From Streptomyces sp. SID12488 (GTDB taxonomy: Bacteria > Actinomycetota > Actinomycetes > Streptomycetales > Streptomycetaceae), in contig NZ_JAAGLT010000006.1 of assembly GCF_010548275.1 (NCBI RefSeq), positions 62,001 through 126,000 on the forward strand: a stretch of DNA of 64,000 bases, in the 5' to 3' direction. Position numbers and translations under genes: made by a program. Each line of letters starts with the position of its first letter. Positions within the stretch are counted from its first letter, which is position 1. This document shows, in pieces, positions 1-7,966 of the stretch. The notes below the pieces were generated by a model, which searched no databases, was not told the origin of the DNA, and saw only the letters and a program-made list of their open reading frames with translations.

Positions 1-33
1 CGGCTTCCCGTAAGCGTTCCCCGCAAGCTTAAT

Positions 34-44
34 TAGTTATACCA
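34..44 (+). promoter_or_regulatory. Candidate GntR-type operator, site A
   Basis: The 11-mer TAGTTATACCA lies in an AT-rich stretch about 45 bases before the enoyl-CoA hydratase start. It fits the TnGTnnnACnA pattern known for FadR-subfamily GntR operators. It differs by one base from the site at 12390-12400 and resembles sites ahead of other units of the catabolic cluster. That the local GntR protein binds it is inference. Confidence 0.5.
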
Positions 45-89
45 TTCAACTCTACTGACTCTTTCTGGGCTGCGGCGATGGGAGTGGAC

Positions 90-875
90 ATGGCGGATCT
101 GGTGGTGACGTCCCGTGGACCGGTCCGGCTGATCGAGCTCAACCGGCCCGACCAGCTGAACTCGATGAGCGAGGAGCTGCACTCCGGTCTCGCGTCGGTG
201 TGGGAGGAGGTCGCCGACGATCCCGGGGCGCGGGTGGTCGTGCTCACCGGGCGCGGCCGGGCGTTCAGCGCGGGGGGCAACTTCGACATCATGAACCGGG
301 TCCAGCGCGACCGTGCCTTCCGGCAGCAGAACGTCGACGAGGCCCGGCGGATCATCACCGGCATGCTCCACTGCCCACTGCCGGTGATCGCTGCCGTGAA
401 CGGCCCCGCCGTCGGCCTCGGCTGCAGCCTGGCCCTGCTCAGCGACCTCGTACTGATCGCCGACGACGCCTACGTGGCCGATCCGCACGTCCAGGTCGGG
501 CTCGTCGCGGGCGACGGCGGGGCTCTCGTGCTGCCCCTGCTGGTCGGTCTGACGCGGGCGAAGGAACTGCTGTTCCTCGGTGACCGGGTGAGCGCCGAGG
601 AGGCGGTCCGGCTGGGCATCGCCAATCGCGCCGTACCGAAGGACAAGCTCCTGGACGAGGCCATGAACCTCGCCGGACGGCTGGCCGCCCTGCCCGCCCA
701 GGCACTGCGCGAGACCAAGCGCGTGGTGAACCTGCATCTGGAGCAGGCGCTGGCGACGGTGCTTGAACCCGCCCTGCTCGCCGAACGGGACAGCATGCGC
801 TCACCGGACCACATCGCCCTCGTCGAGAAGATCATCGCGTCCCGCGAGAGCCGCCGAGCCGGTGGGGAGGGCTGA
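90..875 (+). CDS. Enoyl-CoA hydratase/isomerase (crotonase) family protein with altered catalytic residues
   Basis: A 261-residue crotonase-fold protein, the usual family length, with the oxyanion-hole signature AFSAGGNFD near residue 60. The family acts on CoA thioesters by hydration, isomerisation or C-C cleavage. Both hydratase glutamates are replaced: the first falls at Ser113 (GLGCSLA) and the second at His133 (DPHVQVG). An aspartate is present at 142 (VAGDGG), as in some isomerase-like members. Plain enoyl-CoA hydration is therefore doubtful. I chose the ATG at 90 because GGGAG precedes it by 5 bases; an in-frame ATG at 78 has a poorer ribosome site. The acyl-CoA dehydrogenase gene begins 3 bases after its stop, so the two are probably co-transcribed from the promoter that carries site A. 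Confidence 0.85.
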   Translation: MADLVVTSRGPVRLIELNRPDQLNSMSEELHSGLASVWEEVADDPGARVVVLTGRGRAFSAGGNFDIMNRVQRDRAFRQQNVDEARRIITGMLHCPLPVIAAVNGPAVGLGCSLALLSDLVLIADDAYVADPHVQVGLVAGDGGALVLPLLVGLTRAKELLFLGDRVSAEEAVRLGIANRAVPKDKLLDEAMNLAGRLAALPAQALRETKRVVNLHLEQALATVLEPALLAERDSMRSPDHIALVEKIIASRESRRAGGEG

Positions 876-878
876 GGC

Positions 879-2003
879 GTGGACTTCGCGTTCAGTGAGG
901 AGCAGAAGGAACTGGGGCGCACGGTAAGGGCGTTCCTGGCGGACACCTCGCCGGAGAGCGAGGTGCGGCGGCTGATGGAGACCCCTGGGGGCTTCGACCC
1001 GGCGCTGTGGCGCAGGATGGGCTCGGAGCTGGGTCTTCAGGGGCTGGCCGTTCCGGAGGAGTACGGCGGTGCCGGGTACGGGCCCGTCGAAGTGGGCGTG
1101 GTCATGGAGGAGATGGGCCGCGCGCTGCTGTGCGCGCCGTTCCTGTCCTCGGCCGTGCTCGCGACGACCACGCTGCTGCGCAGCGCCGACGAGGACGCGC
1201 GCAAAAGCCTGTTGCCGGGCCTCGCCTCCGGCGAACTCGTCGGAACGCTCGCCCTCACCGAGGAATCCGCCCGCTGGGACGCGGCGGGGGTCCACCTCAC
1301 CGCCCGGGAAAGCAACGGGAGTTGGCTGCTGACCGGGCACAAGATGTTCGTCCTCGACGGCGCCACCGCCGATGTCGTCCTCACCGTCGCCCGTACCGAC
1401 GACGGCATCGGCGTCTTCTGCGTGGACGGCGACGCGGCCGGCCTGACCCGTGAACCGCTGCCCACGATGGACCCGACCCGCAGGCAGGCACGCCTCGACT
1501 ACCACAACGTGCCGGCCAACCGGCTGCGCACGCACACCGGCGGCTGGGACCTGGTGGCCGAGGTAGTCGACCGGGCCGCGGTGGCACTCGCCGCCGAGCA
1601 GGTCGGTGTGGCCTCCCGGACGCTCGACATGGCGGTCGAGTACGCCAAGGTGCGGCACCAGTTCGGGCGGCCGATCGGCTCCTTCCAGGCCATGAAGCAC
1701 CTGCTGGCCGATGTCCTGCTGGAGGTGGAGTCGGCGCGCGCCGGCGCCCACTACGCACTGCTCGCAGCCGAGAACGAGGACCCGGAACTGCCCGCCGCCG
1801 CGAGCCTGGCCAAGGCGTTCTGCTCCGACGCCTGCGTGCAGGCGACGGAGCAGAACATCCAGGTCCACGGCGGTATCGGCTTCACCTGGGAGCACCCGGC
1901 CCACCTGTATCTGAAGCGGGCCAAGACATCACAACTGCTGTTCGGTGATCCGGCACATCACCGAGAACTGCTGGCGCGACGCATCGGCATGGCATCGGCA
2001 TGA
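879..2003 (+). CDS. Acyl-CoA dehydrogenase, beta-like subunit type
   Basis: A FAD-dependent alpha,beta-desaturase of acyl-CoA with the usual three regions: an N-terminal helical part containing PEEYGGAGYG, a middle beta-sheet part, and a C-terminal helical part with VRHQFGRPIGSFQA and HGGIGFTWEHPAHLY. The classic YEGT catalytic motif near the C-terminus is absent and the chain ends in TSQLLFGDPAHHRELLARR. That pattern is common in actinobacterial steroid-pathway enzymes that work as alpha/beta heteromers. No alpha-type partner adjoins it inside the window. It resembles the protein at 17867-18982. The GTG start lies 3 bases past the hydratase stop. Electrons would pass to the ETF encoded at 24965-26789. 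Confidence 0.88.
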   Translation: MDFAFSEEQKELGRTVRAFLADTSPESEVRRLMETPGGFDPALWRRMGSELGLQGLAVPEEYGGAGYGPVEVGVVMEEMGRALLCAPFLSSAVLATTTLLRSADEDARKSLLPGLASGELVGTLALTEESARWDAAGVHLTARESNGSWLLTGHKMFVLDGATADVVLTVARTDDGIGVFCVDGDAAGLTREPLPTMDPTRRQARLDYHNVPANRLRTHTGGWDLVAEVVDRAAVALAAEQVGVASRTLDMAVEYAKVRHQFGRPIGSFQAMKHLLADVLLEVESARAGAHYALLAAENEDPELPAAASLAKAFCSDACVQATEQNIQVHGGIGFTWEHPAHLYLKRAKTSQLLFGDPAHHRELLARRIGMASA

Positions 2004-2022
2004 GCGCGGGAGAAGGAGCGGC

Positions 2023-3045
2023 ATGAAGATCGACGGCAAGCTCAGTGTCTGGGGCACCGCCGAGGTGGTCGAGGAGGCACGGCACCACGAGAAGGCCGGC
2101 TACGACGGCCTGTGGGCGTCGGAGTCCAAGCACGACCCCTTCCTCCCGCTGATGCTCGCGGCCGAGCACACCGAACGTCTGGAGGTCGGCACGGCCATCG
2201 CGGTGGCCTTCGCCCGCTCCCCCATGCAACTCGCTTACACCGCACACGACTTGCAGACCTACGCCGAGGGACGGTTCTCGCTCGGCCTCGGCAGTCAGAT
2301 CAAACCGCACATCGAGCGGCGCTTCGACATGCCGTGGAGTCGGCCCGCGGCCCGTATGCGGGAGTACGTGAGCGCGCTGCACGCCATCTGGGCGGCCTGG
2401 AACGAGGGCGAGAGGCTCAACTTCCGGGGCGACTTCTACTCGCACACGCTGATGTCCCCGTTCTTCTCTCCCCCGCCCGCCCCCGGCGGCGCGCCCAAGG
2501 TGTTCGTGGCCGCGGTCGGGGCGGCGATGACCCGGGTGGCGGGCGAGGTCGCCGACGGGCTCCTCGCGCACGGCTTCACCACCGAGAGGTACCTGCGGGA
2601 GGTGACCCTGCCGACCGTCGAGGCGGGACTGACCGCCTCCGGCCGCACGCGCGGCGACTTCTCCGTTTCCCATCTCCTCCTGACCGCGACCGGACGCACG
2701 GAGGAGGAGATGATCCGCGCGATCGACGGCACCCGTGCCCAGATCGCCTTCTACGGCAGTACGCCCGCCTATCGCGGGGTGCTGGAGCTGCACGGCTGGG
2801 GTGAACTCGGCGACGAACTGCACGCGTTGTCGACCTCCCGGCGCGAGGACAAGTGGGAGGCGATGAGCGGACTCGTCGACGACGAGGTGCTGCACACCTT
2901 CGCGGTGGTGGCGGAGCCGGACCAGGTCGCGGGCGAGATCCGGCGCAGGTACGGGTCACTGGTCGACCGGGTGTCCTTCTACACCGCGTACGAGATCGAC
3001 GCCGAGGTGTGGGAGCCGATCGTGCGGGAGCTGCGCGACAGCTGA
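2023..3045 (+). CDS. LLM-class (luciferase-like, F420-type) oxidoreductase
   Basis: A 340-residue TIM-barrel protein of the luciferase-like monooxygenase family, whose actinobacterial members usually use F420 or flavin. Visible marks are the N-terminal GYDGLWASESKHDPF, the central strand segment GTAIAVAFARSPM, and EGRFSLGLGSQIKPHIERRF, the typical cofactor-binding part. The start is the ATG at 2023, preceded by AAGGAG at 2013-2018; the frame is open further upstream into the dehydrogenase gene but without such a site. It is the third gene of the run that begins at 90. Substrate and cofactor cannot be assigned, but its company suggests oxidation or reduction of a CoA-bound intermediate. A second LLM protein is encoded at 30439-31413. 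Confidence 0.85.
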   Translation: MKIDGKLSVWGTAEVVEEARHHEKAGYDGLWASESKHDPFLPLMLAAEHTERLEVGTAIAVAFARSPMQLAYTAHDLQTYAEGRFSLGLGSQIKPHIERRFDMPWSRPAARMREYVSALHAIWAAWNEGERLNFRGDFYSHTLMSPFFSPPPAPGGAPKVFVAAVGAAMTRVAGEVADGLLAHGFTTERYLREVTLPTVEAGLTASGRTRGDFSVSHLLLTATGRTEEEMIRAIDGTRAQIAFYGSTPAYRGVLELHGWGELGDELHALSTSRREDKWEAMSGLVDDEVLHTFAVVAEPDQVAGEIRRRYGSLVDRVSFYTAYEIDAEVWEPIVRELRDS

Positions 3046-3182
3046 TTCCGCGTGCGGCCTCATGCGGGCCCCTACAGCCTCATACAAGCCCATGCGGGCT
3101 CAACGGCCTTGTGAATTGCCTGCGTTCCTCGGCGATCTCCGTCGTACGCTGACATCCGACGTCCGCCGAGGAAGGACCACGC

Positions 3183-5621
3183 ATGGGGATCCGAAGCCTG
3201 ACCCGTACCGAAGCCGAACGCCGGGCCGGGCTGTTGGCGGTCGAGCGGTACGACGTGGACATCGACCTCACCCGTCTGTCCGAAGGGCCGGAGGTCCGGT
3301 GCGTGTCCACGGTGACGTTCACGTGTCGTGAGCCGGGCGCGGAGACCTTCGTGGACTGCGCGGCCGATATCCACAGCGCCACGCTGAACGGCGTCGCCCT
3401 CGCCTCCACCGGAGAGGGCGGCCGTATCCACCTGCCCGGCCTGGCCGAGCACAATGTGCTGCGTGTGGAGAGCGTCCAGGCCGACACGGCCACGGGCGAG
3501 GGCGTGCACAAGGCGATCGACCCCGCGGACGGCGAGGTCTACGTGTGGATGAGCTTCGAACCGGACGAGGCCCGGTTCGTGTGGGCGTGCTTCGACCAGC
3601 CCGACCTGAAGGCCCCGCACGCCTTCACCGTCACGGCCCCGACCGCGTGGACCGTCACCAGCAACTCCGGCGACGCGCACATCGAGGAGCTGGACTCGGC
3701 CCGCCGCTGGACCTTCCCGGACACCCCGCCCCTGTCGGTGTACAACACCGTCGTCAACGCGGGCCCCTTCCACGAGATCCGCCGCGAGGCCGACGGGCAC
3801 GACCTCGGCCTGTACGCCCGCCGTTCGCTGGCCGAGGTCCTCGACCGCGACGCCGACGAGATCTTCACCCTCACCCGCCAGGGCCTCGCCTTCTACGGCG
3901 AGGTCTTCGTGATGCCGTTCCCGCAGCGCCGGTACGACCAGGTGTTCATGCCCGAGTTCGGCGGGGCGATGGAGAACTACGGCTGCGTGACCTGGTCGGA
4001 CGCCTACCTGCGGCGGCCCGTACCGACGCCCGCCGAGCGCGAGCTGTTCGCCAAGGTGCTGCTGCACGAGATGGCGCACATGTGGTTCGGCAACATCGTC
4101 ACGATGCGCTGGTGGGACGACCTCTGGCTGAACGAGGCGTTCGCGGAGTTCGCCTGCCACTGGGCGGCCGAGCGCGCCACGCGGTACACCGACGCCTGGG
4201 CGGGCCATCTCGTGGGCAACAAGCTCACGGCGTACCTGTCCGACCAGGGCCCTGTCTCCCACCCGATCCACCAGCCCATCCACGATGTCGCCCAGGCCGC
4301 GTCGATCTTCGACAACATCACCTACCCCAAGGGCGCCTCCGTCCTCCAGCAGCTCATGACGTACGTCGGCGAGGAGAGTTTCAGGGCCGGCATGGCCGCC
4401 TACTTCGCCCGCCACGCATGGGGCAACACCACGCTCCAGGACCTGATCGTGGCGCTCTCCGAGGCCAGTGGGCGCGACCTGGACGCCTGGCGGACGGCCT
4501 GGCTGGAGACTGCGGGCACCGACCGCTTCCTGCTGGAGCGTGACGGCGAGTCGGTCACACTGGTGGCGGTCGGCACGCCCCGTCCGCAGGTGCTGGCGGT
4601 GGGGGCGTACGACAGGAACGGCGAGGCGCTGGAACGCAGCGCCCTGGTGCGGGTCGAGGTGACACAGGCCCGCACCCCGGTCGTCGGCCTCCCGCCGACG
4701 GCGGACCTCCTGCTGGTGAACGACGACGACCTGACCTTCGCCACGACCCGGCCGGATCCCACGACCAGGGACGCGCTGCTGCGTGCGGCCGCGGAGCTGC
4801 CCACGGCCATCTCGCGGGGCGCGGCGGCGGCCACTGTGTGGGACATGCTGACGACCCACGAGGCCACCGCGGCTGAAGCCGGGCGGTGCATGACCGCGGT
4901 CCTGGCGGCGGAGACGTCCGACGCCGTCATCGAGCCGTATCTGAACCTCGCCGGGAACATCGCCGAACTGTGGGCGCCGCCCGCCGAACGCGCCGGTCTG
5001 ACGGCCGCGGTGGCGACGGTCTGCCGGGGTCTCGCCGCGGATCCCGGCCGCCGTCAGGTCGCGCTGCGCGGTCTGGCCCGCACCGCGACGGACGCGGACG
5101 ACCTGGCCTGGCTCCGTGAACAGGCGGGCGATGACGTGGATCTGCGCTGGCGTGCGCTGGTCCGTGAGGCGGAACTGGGCGGGGATGTATCGGCCGAGGC
5201 CGCCGGACTGCTCGAGAGCGACCCGGACCCGGACGCCTGGGTCCGCGCCCTCACCGTACGGGCCGCTCTGCCCGACCCCGCGGCGAAGGCGGAGGTCTGG
5301 CAGCGGCTGGCCGTGGACCGCGCCGTCCCCGTCAGCTGGGTGCACCAGGTGGCGGCGGCCTTCTGGCGCCCTGCCCAGGACACCCTGCTGGCGCCCTACG
5401 CACAGGAATACCTGGGGTTGATCGCCCAACTGGACCGGGGCGGAATGATCCAGGCGATGGTGTACGCCAAGCACCTCTTCCCACCGCACGCCATCGACCA
5501 GACGTACGTCGAGACGGCCCAGAAGGTGTCCCAGGAGGCGGCCCCGGTGGTCCGCACCACGTTGCTGGAACGCTCGGACGCGGTCAGCCGCATGCTCCGC
5601 GCCCGCACCCGGAGCTCCTGA
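3183..5621 (+). CDS. pepN: Aminopeptidase N (M1 family zinc metallopeptidase)
   Basis: An 812-residue cytosolic M1 aminopeptidase that removes N-terminal residues from peptides. The exopeptidase motif GGAMENYG lies near residue 260. The zinc site HEMAH is at 295-299, and the third zinc ligand Glu318 in NEAFAEF is at the expected HExxH-X18-E distance. The C-terminal half is the helical ERAP1-like domain. Length is slightly below the roughly 850 residues usual in actinobacteria, but all catalytic parts are present. The ATG follows a GAGGAAGGA ribosome site. It has no signal peptide. It is probably an independent housekeeping gene that merely lies inside the catabolic cluster, and it converges on the GntR gene. 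Confidence 0.95.
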   Translation: MGIRSLTRTEAERRAGLLAVERYDVDIDLTRLSEGPEVRCVSTVTFTCREPGAETFVDCAADIHSATLNGVALASTGEGGRIHLPGLAEHNVLRVESVQADTATGEGVHKAIDPADGEVYVWMSFEPDEARFVWACFDQPDLKAPHAFTVTAPTAWTVTSNSGDAHIEELDSARRWTFPDTPPLSVYNTVVNAGPFHEIRREADGHDLGLYARRSLAEVLDRDADEIFTLTRQGLAFYGEVFVMPFPQRRYDQVFMPEFGGAMENYGCVTWSDAYLRRPVPTPAERELFAKVLLHEMAHMWFGNIVTMRWWDDLWLNEAFAEFACHWAAERATRYTDAWAGHLVGNKLTAYLSDQGPVSHPIHQPIHDVAQAASIFDNITYPKGASVLQQLMTYVGEESFRAGMAAYFARHAWGNTTLQDLIVALSEASGRDLDAWRTAWLETAGTDRFLLERDGESVTLVAVGTPRPQVLAVGAYDRNGEALERSALVRVEVTQARTPVVGLPPTADLLLVNDDDLTFATTRPDPTTRDALLRAAAELPTAISRGAAAATVWDMLTTHEATAAEAGRCMTAVLAAETSDAVIEPYLNLAGNIAELWAPPAERAGLTAAVATVCRGLAADPGRRQVALRGLARTATDADDLAWLREQAGDDVDLRWRALVREAELGGDVSAEAAGLLESDPDPDAWVRALTVRAALPDPAAKAEVWQRLAVDRAVPVSWVHQVAAAFWRPAQDTLLAPYAQEYLGLIAQLDRGGMIQAMVYAKHLFPPHAIDQTYVETAQKVSQEAAPVVRTTLLERSDAVSRMLRARTRSS

Positions 5622-5648
5622 CCGGCAGCCGAGGGACGAGGCATCGGC

Positions 5649-6398
5649 TCAGCCGAGCAGGTCCAGGACGGTGGTCATGGACCTGTTCTGCAGCAGGTAG
5701 TCCTCGGCCTCCTGGAGGTGGAGGCGCCAGAGTTCCTCGGCGGCCTCGGTCCGGCGCGCGGCCACCAGGTCGACGAGTGCGCCGTGTGCGCGGAAACCCC
5801 GGCGGTTGGCCCGTATGTTCTCGGGGCTGCCGGCGTCGAGGTCGACGTGGGACCAGTTCGCCTGGTCGATGATGTGCCGGACCATGCCGTTGAGGACGCT
5901 GAGCGTCTCGTTGCCGGCCAGTTCGACGACGAGGGCGTGGAACTCCATGTGGGCGCGGATGAACGCCGACGGGTCGTCCATGAGCGCCTCGGCCTCGGCG
6001 ACGGCTGCCCGCAGCCGCTCCAGGTCCTCGTCCGTGCGCCGCCGGGCCAGCAGACCGGCGCACGGTGCCTCGATCACCGTGCGGGCGTCGTACACGTCCT
6101 TGAGGGTCGTGCCCCGGTATTCGAGGACCACTCCTGCGTAGCGGGCCGCGACCGTGCCTTCCGGGGTCTGCACCCGCGCCCCGCCCCGGGCGCCCCTGCG
6201 CACGCTGATCAGCGACTCCGACTCCAGGACGCGGAACGCCTCGCGCAGTGTCGGCCGGGACACGGCGAACTCCGCCATCAGCGCGGTCTCGGCCGGCAGC
6301 GCCTCCCCCTCGGCCAGTTCCCCTCGTACGATCTTGCGGCGCAGCTGTGCCGCCACCAGCTCGGCCATCTTGGGGACCCGTACCGGTGTGTTCGCCAC
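5649..6398 (-). CDS. GntR-family transcriptional regulator, FadR subfamily (FCD domain)
   Basis: A 249-residue regulator. The winged helix-turn-helix occupies about residues 10-75 (GEALPAETALMAEFAVSRPTLREA), followed by an all-helical FCD ligand domain. In that domain D, H, H, H positions in DARTVIE, FHALVVELAGN, HGALVDLV and LHLQEAEDYL match the metal-binding set of FCD proteins. Such proteins usually repress catabolic genes and release DNA on binding an acid or acyl-CoA. It is the last gene of the leftward operon that begins at 11128, so it should be autoregulated through site B. I prefer GTG at 6398 because AGGAG lies 9 bases upstream; an ATG at 6407 directly abuts that sequence. Confidence 0.9.
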   Translation of the reverse strand: MANTPVRVPKMAELVAAQLRRKIVRGELAEGEALPAETALMAEFAVSRPTLREAFRVLESESLISVRRGARGGARVQTPEGTVAARYAGVVLEYRGTTLKDVYDARTVIEAPCAGLLARRRTDEDLERLRAAVAEAEALMDDPSAFIRAHMEFHALVVELAGNETLSVLNGMVRHIIDQANWSHVDLDAGSPENIRANRRGFRAHGALVDLVAARRTEAAEELWRLHLQEAEDYLLQNRSMTTVLDLLG

Positions 6399-6412
6399 GG
6401 CGTCCATCTCCT

Positions 6413-6814
6413 TCAGTCGCCCGCGTCCGGTACGAAGTACGGCAGTGTGATCTCGTCGGTGAGCGTCCGGAAGTCCACTCGGACCCGCAGGCCGATGGCC
6501 ACGCTGTCCGGTTCACCCGCGTCGACGTGGGAGAGCAGAGTGGCTCCGTCGTCCAGATCGATCACCGCCAGCGCGAAAGGCGTGTCGAACCCGGGGCCCG
6601 GCGCACGGTGGACCACGGTCACCGAGTAGACGGTTCCCCGGCCCGCGCTCGGCACATAGCGCCAGTCCCTCGACATGCATCCGGGGCAGGCGGGCTCGGG
6701 CACGAAGAAGCGCAGGTCGCAGGTCGGGCAGTACGGGACGACCAGGTTGCCGCGCCGGGCCGCGTCCCAGAAGGGCCGGGACAGCTCGGTGGGGGCGGGT
6801 ACGGGTCGGCTCAT
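6413..6814 (-). CDS. DUF35 OB-fold protein, partner of the adjacent thiolase-fold protein
   Basis: A 133-residue protein with an N-terminal rubredoxin-like zinc ribbon (YCPTC and ACPGC around residues 28-46) and a C-terminal OB fold (GTVYSVTVVHRAP, VRVDF). DUF35 proteins bind thiolase-fold proteins. In the steroid Ltp2-ChsH2 aldolase the DUF35 domain is needed for activity, and related partners serve thiolases. Its ATG overlaps the thiolase stop by 4 bases (ATGA), indicating translational coupling and a stable complex. The frame is open upstream of this start, but that part is a shadow of the thiolase gene. Confidence 0.88.
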   Translation of the reverse strand: MSRPVPAPTELSRPFWDAARRGNLVVPYCPTCDLRFFVPEPACPGCMSRDWRYVPSAGRGTVYSVTVVHRAPGPGFDTPFALAVIDLDDGATLLSHVDAGEPDSVAIGLRVRVDFRTLTDEITLPYFVPDAGD

Positions 6815-7962
6815 CGCATCCTCCCGAGCAGGCTCATCTCGTAGTGCTGTGCCCCGGATCCGGCGTTGCCGACGACGGCCAGCTCCGCGCCCTCGACCTG
6901 GTGCACGGCGGTGCCGCGCAACTGCCGTACCGCCTCGACGACCTTGAGCGTCATCTGCTGGGTCCCGTTCCACGCGTACGCGAGACAGCCGCCGTCCGGA
7001 TTGACGGGATGCTTGCCGCCGACGGCGATGGCACCGCTCGCCGCCAGCGGTCCGCCCTCCCCTTCCCCGCACAACCCGAGAGTCTCCAACTGCCGGATGA
7101 TCTCGAAGGAGTTGGGGTCGTAGAGGGAGAAGACATCCACGTCGTGCGGGCCGACGCCGGCCATGGCGTAGGCGCGGGTCGCGGCCTCGCGGCCGAGTTG
7201 CCCGACCTCACGGTGCAGCGCCGGGTTGGCGTACGCGGCCTGGTGGTACTCCATGCCGCCGCCGAGTACGGCGACGGGCGGGTGCGGGAGGTCCCGGGCG
7301 CGTTCGGCGGTGGTCACGACAAGGGCCGCGCCGCCCTCGCCGACGATGCAGCAGTCCAGCAGGTGGAACGGTGTGGCCACCATGCGGGAGGCGAGCACGT
7401 CGTCGGCGGTGTACGGGCCGCGGCCGTACATCATCGCCTCCGGGTTGGAGGTGCCGTTGTTGCGGATCGTGGCGGCGACCTCCGCGAGCTGGCGGGAGGT
7501 CGTCCCGTACTCGTGCATGTGCCGTGCGGCGACCAGTGCGAACTGGGCGACGACATAGCTGCCCCAGACGTCCGCGAACTCCAGGGGCACTCCGGCGCCG
7601 ACCGGGCCGGCTCCGCGCGAGACCAGTTTGCAGCCGCCGACGACGACGGTGTCCGCGTATCCGGCGCTGATCGCGGCAGCCGCCTTCAGCAGTCCCCGGG
7701 AGCCCGCGTTGTCGAGCATCGAGTCGCTGGTCCAGCGCAGGTCGCGGCCGAGCATGCGCGCCCATGAGCTGCCCTCGCCGGGAACGCCGCCCGGGCCGGG
7801 CCAGTCGACCTGGGCGCCGTCGATGTCCGCCGGGGTGAGTCCGGCGTCGGCGATCGCGCCGCTCACCGCTTCGAGGGCGAGGTCCATGGCGTCACGGTCG
7901 GGGAGCGTGAGCGCCTGCTCGGTGGCGTGGACACCGACGATCACGGGTCGGCGGCCGTTCAC
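6811..7962 (-). CDS. Thiolase-fold protein lacking the nucleophilic cysteine; probable Ltp2-like retro-aldolase subunit
   Basis: A 383-residue thiolase-superfamily protein of the SCP-x/lipid-transfer group. Where thiolases carry the nucleophile in an NGCATAG-like segment, this protein reads DNAGSRGLLKA (residues 84-94) with Gly87 in that place and no cysteine nearby. The C-terminal GHPxGATG loop is also missing and replaced by HPVNPDGGCLAYAW. Loss of both thiolase residues with a tyrosine in this loop is the pattern of Ltp2-type aldolases, which split beta-hydroxyacyl-CoAs together with a DUF35 partner. The partner overlaps by 4 bases. The start is GTG at 7962, 4 bases after the ligase stop. 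The aldolase role is inference; a non-catalytic thiolase homologue is the alternative. Confidence 0.8.
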   Translation of the reverse strand: MNGRRPVIVGVHATEQALTLPDRDAMDLALEAVSGAIADAGLTPADIDGAQVDWPGPGGVPGEGSSWARMLGRDLRWTSDSMLDNAGSRGLLKAAAAISAGYADTVVVGGCKLVSRGAGPVGAGVPLEFADVWGSYVVAQFALVAARHMHEYGTTSRQLAEVAATIRNNGTSNPEAMMYGRGPYTADDVLASRMVATPFHLLDCCIVGEGGAALVVTTAERARDLPHPPVAVLGGGMEYHQAAYANPALHREVGQLGREAATRAYAMAGVGPHDVDVFSLYDPNSFEIIRQLETLGLCGEGEGGPLAASGAIAVGGKHPVNPDGGCLAYAWNGTQQMTLKVVEAVRQLRGTAVHQVEGAELAVVGNAGSGAQHYEMSLLGRMR

Positions 7963-7966
7963 GGCG

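Noticed and set aside
3086..3105. Short hairpin AGCCC-ATGC-GGGCT between the LLM gene and pepN
   Set aside because: Only five base pairs in a region of small direct repeats; too weak to call a terminator.
3072..5489. An 805-codon open frame on the minus strand opposite pepN
   Set aside because: It mirrors the aminopeptidase codons in the third-position-GC manner of high-GC genomes and shows no protein family, while the plus strand has a complete M1 peptidase.
5622..5648. Possible terminator between pepN and the GntR gene
   Set aside because: The arms GCCGA/TCGGC are five bases long, with an alternative four-base stem; not convincing.
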